A stretch of 64,000 bases of DNA. Source: Vibrio porteresiae DSM 19223 (GTDB lineage: Bacteria > Pseudomonadota > Gammaproteobacteria > Enterobacterales > Vibrionaceae). The stretch is taken from the NCBI RefSeq assembly GCF_024347055.1, contig NZ_AP024895.1, forward strand, positions 2,666,001 through 2,730,000, read 5' to 3'. The position numbers were made by a program, and so were the translations under genes. Every line of letters begins with the position of its first letter. Positions within the stretch are counted from its first letter, which is position 1. The notes beneath the pieces are model-generated. The model was not told the origin of the DNA. It worked only from the letters and a program-made list of their open reading frames with translations, and did not search any database. Positions 46,930 to 55,548 of this stretch are shown piece after piece.

Positions 46930-47724
46930 ATGTCAATTCATCTGGTCATTATCGACGCTCTTAACCTTATTCGCCGCAACCATTCGGTTCAACCGGATCC
47001 CAACGATATTGCCCGGACGATAGACACCACCAGCAAAACGCTTACTCGCATCATCAATGAAGCCCAACCTACCCATATGATTGCGGTATTCGACCATCAT
47101 CTGCAAGACCGAGGTTGGCGTGGTGACATTCTGCCAAGCTACAAGGAAGGCAGAAAGCCGATGCCTGAACCGCTAAAAAATGGATTAGAAGCTATTCAAG
47201 ATGCGTGGTGGCAATTGGGTATCGATTCCCTACTCTCAAGTGGCGATGAAGCCGACGACCTCGTGGCCACCTTAGCGCTCAAAGTCGCAGCGCATCAAGA
47301 GAAAGTCACTATCATTTCAACGGATAAAGGCTACTGTCAGTTGCTCTCTCCAACCTTGCAAATCCGCGATTATTTCCAACAACGTTGGTTAGATGCGCCT
47401 TTTATTGAGCATGAGTTTGGCGTAAAACCAGAACAGTTGACCGATTATTGGGGCTTGGTTGGCGTGAGTTCGAGCCAAGTTCCTGGCGTTCCGGGCATTG
47501 GACCCAAAGCCGCAAAAGAGATTTTGACTCAATTTACCGATATCGAAGCGGCCTTTGCTAGTGATGAATTGGCCTCTAAATACCGTAAAAAGCTCGATGA
47601 ACACATTGATATGGCAAGGCGCTGTAAGCAAGTGGCGACCCTTAAAACCGATATTGAGCTGGGCTTTAATTTGCAAGACATCCGCTACACTGGGCCAAAC
47701 GAGTCACAAGAGTCGGTTCAATAA
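46930..47724 (+). CDS. xni: Flap endonuclease Xni (ExoIX)
   Basis: The 264-residue protein belongs to the 5'-3' flap endonuclease family, with the opening HLVIIDALNLIRR, the arch region LPSYKEGRKPMPE, the metal site SGDEADDLVATLA and the helix-hairpin-helix VPGVPGIGPKAAKEIL. The start matches E. coli Xni. No Shine-Dalgarno sequence is visible; the bases before the ATG are the T-rich tail of a terminator hairpin. Confidence 0.94.
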   Translation: MSIHLVIIDALNLIRRNHSVQPDPNDIARTIDTTSKTLTRIINEAQPTHMIAVFDHHLQDRGWRGDILPSYKEGRKPMPEPLKNGLEAIQDAWWQLGIDSLLSSGDEADDLVATLALKVAAHQEKVTIISTDKGYCQLLSPTLQIRDYFQQRWLDAPFIEHEFGVKPEQLTDYWGLVGVSSSQVPGVPGIGPKAAKEILTQFTDIEAAFASDELASKYRKKLDEHIDMARRCKQVATLKTDIELGFNLQDIRYTGPNESQESVQ

Positions 47725-47747
47725 CCGCGAATGTTGTTTGATGGATA

Positions 47748-47775
47748 AAAAAATAGCGCCCATGGCGCTATTTTC
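47748..47775 (+). terminator. Bidirectional terminator between xni and rlmM
   Basis: AAAATAGCGCC CAT GGCGCTATTTT with A and T tracts on both sides. Confidence 0.9.
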
Positions 47776-47793
47776 AATTTATCTTCTCCGCTA

Positions 47794-48885
47794 TTAATGA
47801 GGGGAGATATTCGATAACACTTGTATGTGAACCGTAATTTCTTCACGGTCGTGATAAAGGTGTTTAGCTTGCATACGGAATTTAACGCCGTTTTGAATAA
47901 GGAAGATTTTCAGGTTTTCGATATCCTGTAGTACTTCGTCATAACGACCTTTCATTGGCAATTTAAGGTTAAATAGCGCCTCTTTTGCCCAACCAGCAAT
48001 CAACCACTCACCCATCAGCTGAGCAACGCGTGATGGTTTCTCTACCATGTCACACACTAGCCAAGTGACGTTCTTACGTGCAGGCTCAAACTTAAATCCA
48101 TCGACCATATGATGTTTAACTTGACCTGTATCCATCAAGCTTTGCGCCATCATACCGTTATCAATCGCATGCACGAACATTGAACGAATCACCAACTGAT
48201 AAGTCCAGCCGCCAGGACACGCACCTAAATCAACGGCCCACATACCCGGAGCTAAGCGCGTTTCCCACTCTTCACGAGGAATAAATACGTGAAAGGCTTC
48301 TTCGAGTTTCAACGTTGAACGACTTGGCGCATCCGCTGGGAATTTCAGACGAGGAATCCCCATAAAGAACTTAGAGTTGTTATCTGAATAAGAATACCCC
48401 GTGAAGCAGTGTCCAGGAGCCACAAAACAGACATGCAGCACTGGCTTCTTCGGGTTCTCATTTTTCAGCAATAAGCCTTTACCACGCAATGCTTGACGCA
48501 GTGGCACAGTAAATTTGCGGCAGAACTTTAGCAGCTCTTTTGCTTCGTTGGTGTCTGGCGTTTCAACACGCAAGTCACCACATTTAGGCATGCTTTCATC
48601 TTCAGCCAAGCCTTCCAGCAGCGGCGAAATACGGTCATCTGTTGGGAGATCCTGACACTCAGCCACCACCGCAAACATCTGGCGCGAAAAGATCAGAGAA
48701 TTGAAGTCGATTTGACGAATCAGTTTCTCTGCATCTCCATCCTGATAGCATTCGAACAATACATAACCTGTATTGCTTTTTAAACGCGGAAAACCAAACA
48801 CTTCCAGTTGGGTTGCCTTATCCTGAATCTCACCTGCACACTCTTTTTCAAAACCAGAGCGGCAATAGAGCATCACTTGTTTCAC
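47794..48885 (-). CDS. rlmM: 23S rRNA 2'-O-ribose C2498 methyltransferase RlmM
   Basis: RlmM methylates the ribose of C2498. The 363-residue product has an N-terminal THUMP domain and a Rossmann methyltransferase domain with AVDLGACPGGWTYQL as the SAM-binding motif. It starts at GTG 48885, overlapping the ygdD stop in GTGA. Last gene of the gcvA-hydrolase-ygdD-rlmM run. Confidence 0.95.
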   Translation of the reverse strand: MKQVMLYCRSGFEKECAGEIQDKATQLEVFGFPRLKSNTGYVLFECYQDGDAEKLIRQIDFNSLIFSRQMFAVVAECQDLPTDDRISPLLEGLAEDESMPKCGDLRVETPDTNEAKELLKFCRKFTVPLRQALRGKGLLLKNENPKKPVLHVCFVAPGHCFTGYSYSDNNSKFFMGIPRLKFPADAPSRSTLKLEEAFHVFIPREEWETRLAPGMWAVDLGACPGGWTYQLVIRSMFVHAIDNGMMAQSLMDTGQVKHHMVDGFKFEPARKNVTWLVCDMVEKPSRVAQLMGEWLIAGWAKEALFNLKLPMKGRYDEVLQDIENLKIFLIQNGVKFRMQAKHLYHDREEITVHIQVLSNISPH

Positions 48886-49283
48886 GACTTCACCTCGTTA
48901 ATTTTCAGTGCAGCAACAACAAAGTACACCCAGCCCAAAATGAACAGGAGACCACCAAACGGCGTGATTGGTCCAAACCATTTCACACCTGTTAGCGCAA
49001 GAGCGTACAGACTGCCACTAAAACAAAAGATGCCGATGATAAAGCAAATTGCTGCACGGCTGAAATACTTTCGTGCCAAAGGCGCATTTACTTGCAATAA
49101 CATCAGTACACCACAGAGCAAAATCGCTGCGGCATGAATAAATTGATAATGCACGCCCGTCTGAAACACTTCCACCATAGGCAGAGTGATCATTTTCTTC
49201 AGGCCATGTGCTGCAAAAGCCCCAAGAATCACACCTAAGCCAGAGAATGCGCCACCAATGGCTAATAACGACTTACTTTGCAT
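48882..49283 (-). CDS. ygdD: YgdD/DUF423 family membrane protein
   Basis: The 133-residue protein has four hydrophobic helices and the family opening LLAIGGAFSGLGVILGAFAAHG. Function is unknown. I start at ATG 49283; the longer open frame overlaps the hydrolase gene. It overlaps that gene by 11 nt and rlmM by 4 nt. Confidence 0.9.
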   Translation of the reverse strand: MQSKSLLAIGGAFSGLGVILGAFAAHGLKKMITLPMVEVFQTGVHYQFIHAAAILLCGVLMLLQVNAPLARKYFSRAAICFIIGIFCFSGSLYALALTGVKWFGPITPFGGLLFILGWVYFVVAALKINEVKS

Positions 49284-49902
49284 CTTGATACACCTCAAAG
49301 ATATAGGCACTGAGCAGTTCAATGACCATTTGAATATTGTCCGGTTCAGTATGTCCGGAAGACTTGCGGGGTTTAAAACTGTGGTCACCATCAGGGATAA
49401 ACGCACAGCGAATTTGGTCGCTGAGTACGAAATGTTCGAACTCTTCACGCTGCCCAAAAGTATCTCGCTCTCCCTGCAATATAAAGCAAGGCTTGGCTAT
49501 CTCTGCCAAGTGCTCCCCTTTAAAGCGTTCAGGTTTACCCGGTGGGTGAAATGGATAACCAAGACAGGCAACGCCTGCGACTTGAGGATGCTCCCATAAG
49601 AGTGACGCCATCCGTCCTCCCATCGACTTACCACCAATCACCACAGGGCCATTGGCGTACTGTTCAATTACCTGAGCATAGGCTTCTAAAAGCTTAGGCG
49701 CTCGATCCGGTGGAGACTTTTTACCGGTTAAAGCTCGCTTGACCATATAAGGGAAGTTAAAACGCAGCACTCGAATCCCCTTTTGCGCTAGACCTTGCGC
49801 CACTCGTTCCATAAAGTCGTGGTGCATATCTGCCCCTGCGCCATGAGCAAAGATGAATAAGGGTTGATGCTCTGCACCATTAATTAGAACCAACTCACTC
49901 AT
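49273..49902 (-). CDS. Alpha/beta hydrolase of the KANL3/Tex30 type
   Basis: The 209-residue protein has the oxyanion region FIFAHGAGADM, the nucleophile elbow GGKSMGGRM, an acidic residue in LQGERDTFG and the histidine in IPDGDHSFKP, so the catalytic triad is complete. The substrate is unknown. ATG 49902 is preceded by AGAGGA and overlaps the end of gcvA by 8 nt (ATGAGTGA). Confidence 0.88.
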   Translation of the reverse strand: MSELVLINGAEHQPLFIFAHGAGADMHHDFMERVAQGLAQKGIRVLRFNFPYMVKRALTGKKSPPDRAPKLLEAYAQVIEQYANGPVVIGGKSMGGRMASLLWEHPQVAGVACLGYPFHPPGKPERFKGEHLAEIAKPCFILQGERDTFGQREEFEHFVLSDQIRCAFIPDGDHSFKPRKSSGHTEPDNIQMVIELLSAYIFEVYQDAK

Positions 49903-50809
49903 CCAGCATATCCTCTTGTTCACTGCGCGCGGTTTTCAGCATCCAATCGCGGAAGGTCGCAATACGTCCCATGTCAGCCTGCTTCTCATCGCACACGACG
50001 TAGAAGGCATTGGGCGTCATTAATATTTCATCAAAGGGAGCAATCAAACGGCCAGCATCCATTTCAGGTTTGGCTAATACGTTATTGCCAAGGGCAATCC
50101 CCTGCCCATGAATCGCTGCTTGCAGCACCATGGTGGTATGACTAAAGATAGGACCATGATTGACATTAACACTCTCTAAACCATGATCTTTGGCGAACTG
50201 TTTCCAATAGTGGCGCGACGTGTCATGCAATAGTGTGTGGTTAGCAAGATCAGCGAGCTTTTCAAGAGGCTTAGTGCCGAGCAGTAGGTTAGGCGAACAA
50301 AGCGGAATCAAATATTCTTGATAGAGCAGATCAGTTCGCAAGCCCGGCCAGTGACCACGACCGTAGTAGATAGCAACATCCACATCATCGGTGAGCGAGC
50401 CTTCGTCTAGATCCACAGCTTTAATTCTGACGTCGATGTCCGGCTCTTTTTGATTGAAGTCAGAGAGACGAGGCACCAACCACTGAATTGCAAAACTTGG
50501 TGGTAAACTGATCGTCAGTGCACCTTTTTCAGTACGCTCTAACAGCTTATCGGTTGCTTCAGCAATTGAACCAAAAATATCTTTAATATCAGAAAAGTAT
50601 CCTTGTCCTTCTTCGGTTAGCAGCAAAGAACGGTTACGACGACGAAACAGTTTTAAACCTAAAAACTCCTCCAGTGCTTTAATCTGATGACTCACCGCTG
50701 CTTGAGTCACAAATAACTCTTCAGCTGCACGAGTAAAACTTAAATGTCGAGCCGCCGCTTCAAACACTTTTAGTGAGTTTAATGGGGGTAATCTTCTAGA
50801 CATAGGCAT
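49895..50809 (-). CDS. gcvA: LysR-family regulator GcvA
   Basis: GcvA controls the glycine cleavage system and the small RNA gcvB. The 304-residue protein begins with the helix-turn-helix LNSLKVFEAAARHLSFTRAA and QAAVSHQIKALEEFLG, followed by the LysR effector domain. It is divergent from gcvB, just as in E. coli, which supports the name. The start may be 50809 or 50803. Confidence 0.92.
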   Translation of the reverse strand: MPMSRRLPPLNSLKVFEAAARHLSFTRAAEELFVTQAAVSHQIKALEEFLGLKLFRRRNRSLLLTEEGQGYFSDIKDIFGSIAEATDKLLERTEKGALTISLPPSFAIQWLVPRLSDFNQKEPDIDVRIKAVDLDEGSLTDDVDVAIYYGRGHWPGLRTDLLYQEYLIPLCSPNLLLGTKPLEKLADLANHTLLHDTSRHYWKQFAKDHGLESVNVNHGPIFSHTTMVLQAAIHGQGIALGNNVLAKPEMDAGRLIAPFDEILMTPNAFYVVCDEKQADMGRIATFRDWMLKTARSEQEDMLDE

Positions 50810-50858
50810 GTTCTACCATGGATTAGTTTTTCTTATGTGAAACATTATAAATTGTCCG

Positions 50859-50887
50859 TTGCTAACCAGCCAGAGAAAATCTATATT
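50859..50887 (+). promoter_or_regulatory. Probable gcvB promoter
   Basis: TTGCTA (50859-50864) and TATATT (50882-50887) with 17-nt spacing. It lies between gcvA and gcvB, so GcvA-binding sites should overlap it. Confidence 0.6.
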
Positions 50888-50894
50888 TCGTCCC

Positions 50895-51099
50895 GCAGCA
50901 AAAGCCTGAACGGCTTGATTCGTTTTCGAATCAATGGGTTTTTGTTGCGATGTTGTGTTTGCAAACTCGAATTTCGAGTTCGGTAGTTTCTACCATCCGG
51001 TTTTGTACAGTTATCCCCTGTGCAAAACTTACTTCCTGTATTTATTTTTTGACCTGTCTGTCAAATATTCTTCACCGCCTTATATGGCGGTGTTTTTTT
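50895..51099 (+). ncRNA. gcvB: GcvB small regulatory RNA
   Basis: GcvB is an Hfq-dependent RNA that represses many amino-acid and peptide transport mRNAs. This copy is recognised by a GU-rich R1-like segment (GTTGCGATGTTGTGTTTGC, about 50944-50962), the conserved ACTTCCTGTA, then GACCTGTCTGTCAAA, and the terminator CACCGCC/GGCGGTG with TTTTTTT (51073-51099). These occur in the same order as in E. coli GcvB, the estimated length is about 205 nt, and gcvA is divergent. The 5' end is estimated from the promoter and may be off by a few bases. An open frame in the region (50934-51461) is an artefact. Confidence 0.92.
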
Positions 51100-51211
51100 A
51101 TCCAAAATTCAAGCAATTCCAGCTCAGCACCTCTTTGCCAAAATCGACTTATCTTAACTCAGATCGTTCTGATAACCAGCTTACATCGATCACTCTGTTA
51201 GCGTTAGGCAT

Positions 51212-51245
51212 AAAAAAACGCCGCGACAGCAAGGTCAGCGGCGTT
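51212..51245 (-). terminator. Terminator after thiI
   Basis: On the minus strand AACGCCGC and GCGGCGTT pair around a 13-base loop, followed by TTTTT. Confidence 0.88.
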
Positions 51246-51281
51246 ACAAATTCATGTCAAATGTATGAATTTTTCTATCGA

Positions 51282-52730
51282 TTAAGGGCGATAAACTTTA
51301 ACGTTATTGAACCCTTGCTCTTTCAGATAAAGTGCCTGCAAACGACTCATCACCCCACGGTGACAGTACAGCAAGTAAGTTTTAGATTGGTCGAGATCAC
51401 CAAACTTAGTCGACAGCTTGTAGAAAGGAATGTGGGTTACTTCCACACCTTCGATTTCTAATGGGCTCTCTTCTTCTTCGTCTGGGCTACGAATATCCAA
51501 TACCACTGCTTCGCCTTGAACAACGTTAACCAGTTCCACTTCAGGAACCGCTTCTTCGCTCTCTTTCGCGATATCGCGAATGTCCATTTGGCGTGCGTTG
51601 TACACCACTTGCTCAAGGATGCTGAAATCAAATTTCGCTTCTTCTGCTTCCAGTTTCGCTTTGATCGCTTTAACCGTTGGCTTACGCGAGATCACACCAC
51701 AGTATTCAGGCATAGTCTTGGCAAAATCTTCTGTGCCGATTTCACGAGCAAGATTAATGATGTCTTCTTTATCCCAGTTGATTAAAGGACGCAGAATCAA
51801 GGTATCGGTTACACCGTCAATATGGCGCAAGTTAGTCAATGTTTGACTTGATACTTGGCCAAGTGCTTCACCGGTCACCAACGCTTGAATATCAAACTTC
51901 TCAGCGATCATACCTGCAGCGCGCATAAACATACGTTTTAATACCACGCCCATTTGGCCATCATCAACTTTTTCAAGGATTTCAGCCACTACCGGTTCAA
52001 AATCAATCGCTAGGAAACGTACCTTGGCTGAAGAGCCGTACTTATTCCATAGGTAATGCGCAACCTGTTTAACCCCAATTTCATGAGCAGGACCACCGAG
52101 GTTGAAGAAACAGTAATGCACTTTTGAACCACGTTTGATGTGCAGGTAGCTCGATACACCAGAGTCAAAACCACCCGAAATTAGGCTCAATACATCTTCT
52201 TGGGTTCCTAGCGGGAAACCACCCAGACCTTTGTAACGAGCGATAATTTGGTTGAGCAGTTCATCTTGTACTTCAATGTTGATAGTCACATCTGGATTTT
52301 TCAACTTCACTTTTGCACTAGCAACCGCTTGGTTCAAACCACCACCAACATAACGCTCAACCTCAATAGAGGAGAAATCATGTTTACCGCGACGTTTAGC
52401 GCGCACGACGAAGGTTTTACCTTCAATCAGATTACGATTGCGTTCTAACACTTGTTCATAAATGTTGTGCAAATCAGTGAAGTTGGATTGCTCAACTTCT
52501 AACACATGGTGAATACCCGGTGTATGAGTCAAGATTTCCAATACTTCTGGGTAGAACTTATCGCTCTCCGCGGCCACTTCAATATGGTCACGACGGTTAA
52601 ATACCGATACGCCTTCCGTTCTACGCTGGATGATGATGCGAATGTTGCTCTCGAGAATCTTTGTGAAGCGCTTACGCACAGATTCACTTTTGACATAAAT
52701 TTCTGGATGTGGCTTAACAATAAATTTCAT
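51282..52730 (-). CDS. thiI: tRNA 4-thiouridine synthase / sulfurtransferase ThiI
   Basis: ThiI puts sulfur on U8 of tRNA and also supplies sulfur for the thiamine thiazole. The 482-residue protein has an N-terminal ferredoxin-like plus THUMP region, the PP-loop motif SGGFDSGVSSY and a C-terminal rhodanese domain with the persulfide cysteine in LLYCHRGVMSR. The rhodanese domain marks the long gammaproteobacterial form. Confidence 0.97.
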   Translation of the reverse strand: MKFIVKPHPEIYVKSESVRKRFTKILESNIRIIIQRRTEGVSVFNRRDHIEVAAESDKFYPEVLEILTHTPGIHHVLEVEQSNFTDLHNIYEQVLERNRNLIEGKTFVVRAKRRGKHDFSSIEVERYVGGGLNQAVASAKVKLKNPDVTINIEVQDELLNQIIARYKGLGGFPLGTQEDVLSLISGGFDSGVSSYLHIKRGSKVHYCFFNLGGPAHEIGVKQVAHYLWNKYGSSAKVRFLAIDFEPVVAEILEKVDDGQMGVVLKRMFMRAAGMIAEKFDIQALVTGEALGQVSSQTLTNLRHIDGVTDTLILRPLINWDKEDIINLAREIGTEDFAKTMPEYCGVISRKPTVKAIKAKLEAEEAKFDFSILEQVVYNARQMDIRDIAKESEEAVPEVELVNVVQGEAVVLDIRSPDEEEESPLEIEGVEVTHIPFYKLSTKFGDLDQSKTYLLYCHRGVMSRLQALYLKEQGFNNVKVYRP

Positions 52731-52868
52731 AGGTATATTCGCAATCTGAGTAAAACGTCTGGCAAGCGGACTCTGTACTGACTCATACCGAATGGCAAGG
52801 GTACATCAAGCGCTACCGCTAAGGGGGCGGGATTATACACGATCTCTTCTGTTCGGGGAAAGCCTATG

Positions 52869-52895
52869 AAAAAGGCAAGCTCGAAAGCTTGCCTT
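52869..52895 (-). terminator. Terminator after pomB
   Basis: On the minus strand AAGGCAAGCT and AGCTTGCCTT pair and are followed by TTTTC. It separates pomAB from thiI. Confidence 0.85.
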
Positions 52896-52921
52896 AATTA
52901 ATTGTAATTGCTTAATTTTTA

Positions 52922-53902
52922 CTATTTAGCACCGTTCGTTGTTGGCGCAGAATCCCCTGGTAATGACGGAACTTCCTGACTGTACAACGGTTCACCTTGC
53001 ATGATGCTGATCTCCACACGACGGTTTTCCGCACGATGTTCAGGAGTATCGTTTGGCACTAAAGGTGCCGTATCTGCCAAACCACGCACTTGCAAGCGAT
53101 CATGATTAAAGCCTTTCACACTCTCCATCTCTTGGGCAACAGACACGGCACGTTGTGCTGATAAGTCCCACAGTGAGCGATAGAGCTCAGAATCAATCGG
53201 TTGGTTGTCGGTGTGACCCGTAATGCGAATCTTACCGGGAATATCTTTAACCAGTTCGGCAATTTGGCGCACCAAAGGACGGAACTTAGGCTGTAAGAAA
53301 GCAGAGCTGGCTGGAAACGCCCCTTTTTCTTTAATTCGAATCACAATTTGTTGGCCAAGGTTCTCTACTTCAATCGCGCCTTCAGCGATTTCGCGTTGCA
53401 ACGCCTTTTGGATCTTCTCAACCGTCGCATCTACTTCCTCTTCAGACATCGCTTCAGATTGCTGCTGTTGCTGCTCTGCATCTACGTTCTGGTTCATTTC
53501 GGTTGAAGTTTCGGTCGACTGTCCACCAGTGAGCGTTCCCGCATCACGTTGTGTACCGCCAGAACGGTCCTCATCACCCTCTTTAAACTCGAGCGTTTGC
53601 TGAGTGATATCGATAGTCTGCTGCATGATGACATCAATAGGCGTTGGCTCTGGACGGCCAGGTCGAAACTCTTGTGCGATGATACTGGTGCCTTTCGGAA
53701 TGTCTTTCACTTCCAGCTTGTTTTGCACCCCGAAAGCGAACTTCATCGAACCAGCAATTTGTTTAAACTTCAGTACGTCCATTTCGGAGAACGAAAGGAG
53801 CAATACGAAGAAGCACATCAACAGTGACATAAGATCAGCAAACGTCCCAAGCCATGCAGGCAACCCTGGGGGGGGACATTTACATTTTGCTTCGTCATCC
53901 AT
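52922..53902 (-). CDS. pomB: Flagellar motor stator protein PomB
   Basis: PomB forms the sodium-driven stator of the polar flagellum with PomA. The 326-residue protein has one transmembrane helix (LMSLLMCFFVLLLSFSEMD) carrying the ion-binding aspartate, Asp23 here, in TFADLMS, and a C-terminal OmpA-like peptidoglycan-binding domain (RITGHTDNQPIDSELYRSLW). A glutamine-rich stretch lies near residue 145. Codons 10-12 (Pro-Pro-Pro) are written as an eight-base C run. It begins 12 nt after the pomA stop. Confidence 0.95.
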   Translation of the reverse strand: MDDEAKCKCPPPGLPAWLGTFADLMSLLMCFFVLLLSFSEMDVLKFKQIAGSMKFAFGVQNKLEVKDIPKGTSIIAQEFRPGRPEPTPIDVIMQQTIDITQQTLEFKEGDEDRSGGTQRDAGTLTGGQSTETSTEMNQNVDAEQQQQQSEAMSEEEVDATVEKIQKALQREIAEGAIEVENLGQQIVIRIKEKGAFPASSAFLQPKFRPLVRQIAELVKDIPGKIRITGHTDNQPIDSELYRSLWDLSAQRAVSVAQEMESVKGFNHDRLQVRGLADTAPLVPNDTPEHRAENRRVEISIMQGEPLYSQEVPSLPGDSAPTTNGAK

Positions 53903-53914
53903 ACTTCACTTCCA

Positions 53915-54679
53915 CTATTCGTTATCTACATCAAGAACACGTTTCCCTTCGCTCAGGTAGTTTTTCAAATAACTATCAATAACACGTGGGTTTTGACCAT
54001 CTTGAATAGCTAACACGCCATCCATTATCAGTCTGCGGTTTAGTGTTTCTTGCTCTCGACGTAAGGCCAATTTATCAGCAATAGGGAAGAACACCATGTT
54101 CGATAATACTGCTCCATACAAGGTGGTTAACAATGCCACTGCCATTGCCGGACCAATCGACTTAGGGTCATCCATGTTAGACAACATAGCAACCAGACCA
54201 ACCAGCGTACCAATCATCCCCATCGCTGGAGCTACGTCACCAAAAGCACGGAATACTAAGCTCCCCGCTTCATGACGTTCGTTGGTCAACGCAATGTCTT
54301 TTTGCAACGTTGAACGGACAACGTCAGCATCGTGACCATCCACCAGCAAATCAATCCCTTTTTGCATAAACGAGTTGGTAATTTCCATCTCTTCCAGTGC
54401 TAAGAAACCGCCTTTACGCGCTGCGTCTGCCATTTCTACGATTTTAGCGATTAAATCTTCGGGCTCATCCGCCTTAAACATGAACGCTTTACCTGCAATT
54501 TTGGCTGCACCAAAAAATTGCCCCATGGTAAATTTCATCATGACAACGAAAATCGAGCCCCCCACTACGATCAGGATGGAGGTCACGTCGATAAACATCG
54601 ACAAACTACCACCTAAAATCATCGCCATTGTTACGAAGCCTAGGCCACCAATCAGCCCTAACAGCGTTGCTAAATCCAC
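53915..54679 (-). CDS. pomA: Flagellar motor stator protein PomA
   Basis: PomA is the four-helix channel partner of PomB. The 254-residue protein starts MDLATLLGLIGGLGFV and has helices near residues 5-25, 30-50, 150-170 and 180-200, with the MotA-family segment FRAFGDVAPAMGMIGTLVGL. A sigma-28-type promoter lies 47 bp upstream. Confidence 0.95.
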   Translation of the reverse strand: MDLATLLGLIGGLGFVTMAMILGGSLSMFIDVTSILIVVGGSIFVVMMKFTMGQFFGAAKIAGKAFMFKADEPEDLIAKIVEMADAARKGGFLALEEMEITNSFMQKGIDLLVDGHDADVVRSTLQKDIALTNERHEAGSLVFRAFGDVAPAMGMIGTLVGLVAMLSNMDDPKSIGPAMAVALLTTLYGAVLSNMVFFPIADKLALRREQETLNRRLIMDGVLAIQDGQNPRVIDSYLKNYLSEGKRVLDVDNE

Positions 54680-54725
54680 GAAGTGCTCCTCTGCTACTGT
54701 TCGCGTCTACCCGTTTCTCTATATT

Positions 54726-54752
54726 TTATCGGCAAGATTATCAAATCCTTAA
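54726..54752 (-). promoter_or_regulatory. FliA (sigma-28) promoter of pomAB
   Basis: On the minus strand TTAA, 15 nt, then GCCGATAA. The -10 element is a full match to the flagellar sigma-28 consensus and the spacing is correct; the -35 (TAAA expected) has one change. It lies 47 bp before pomA. Confidence 0.8.
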
Positions 54753-55305
54753 ATCAATAACAGCAAAAGAGCACCAACCACTTTTGACTATGGCACTCTA
54801 AATGAACTTACCTGAGGCTTGAGAAACCACTTTTCTTTGTGATTTGAGTATATATCCAAGGCTGTCTGATGTGCAGGTTTTAGAGCTATCAGAACAAGCG
54901 CACTTCAATCAATATCACATTCAAAACAAAATTATTCAGCGCACTGCAGCTCGAATCGCTTTTAGCCGCGAGCCTTAGCCACTTGAAATAACCACTCGTT
55001 GCGGATGAACATCAAAAAAACCTGGACTCAGTGTACGCGGAAACTGTGTTAGAATGCACTAAAACTCAGATAGATAGTCAATCTCAAATCGCGATCAGAT
55101 AGAGATACCCCTGAGTCACTCCTTCTTTGACAATACAAAATGCAGAAAAATGCACCAAGGGAACCAGTATCTCTTGTTTAGCTGTAGTTTTTTTTACAGA
55201 GATGCTAACGAACTTGCTCTATTTGTGACAAAATTGCTCGGTTAAATTTGACCGTAGGTATTCCCTAAGGTAACTTTCGTGCATCTTTCTCAAGGTAAAA
55301 TGATT
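54753..55305. other. Intergenic region between pomA and xseB
   Basis: About 550 bp without a credible coding frame. It must hold the xseB-ispA-dxs promoter. Possible elements are TTGACA at 55128-55133 and an outer pair ACTCAG/CTGAGT (55064-55116) that could close a loop. I cannot assign a riboswitch or RNA gene. Confidence 0.5.
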
Positions 55306-55548
55306 ATGGCGAGCAAAAAACCGGAAAATATGTCCTTTGAAGAAACCATCAGTGAATTGGATCTTCTCGTTGAACAACTCGAAAACGGGGACTTAGTTCT
55401 GGACGAAGCGCTGAAAAAATTTGAACGCGGTATCGCCCTGACTCGATCAGGCCAAGCTAAGCTTGATGAAGCCGAACAGCGCGTCAGCATTTTGCTCAGT
55501 AATAATGATGATGCCCCATTGACTGATTTTGCCCAAGAGCAAGAATGA
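55306..55548 (+). CDS. xseB: Exonuclease VII small subunit
   Basis: The 80-residue protein matches XseB (SFEETISELDLLVEQLENGDL and GQAKLDEAEQRVSILL), the small helical subunit that assembles on XseA. The start is uncertain: ATG 55306, ATG 55300 and an upstream GTG are in frame; AAGGT stands 5 nt before 55300. Its stop overlaps the ispA start (ATGA). Confidence 0.93.
   Translation: MASKKPENMSFEETISELDLLVEQLENGDLVLDEALKKFERGIALTRSGQAKLDEAEQRVSILLSNNDDAPLTDFAQEQE

Noticed and set aside
50934..51461. 175-codon plus-strand frame downstream of gcvA
   Set aside because: It runs through the GcvB RNA and its terminator and into thiI antisense sequence; it has no family likeness.
53821..53902. Possible frameshift in pomB at the C run
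   Set aside because: The frame is intact through the run with eight C bases, and the PomB sequence is normal on both sides.
54753..55305. TPP riboswitch before the dxs operon (CTGAGT seen)
   Set aside because: The other conserved TPP elements are missing.
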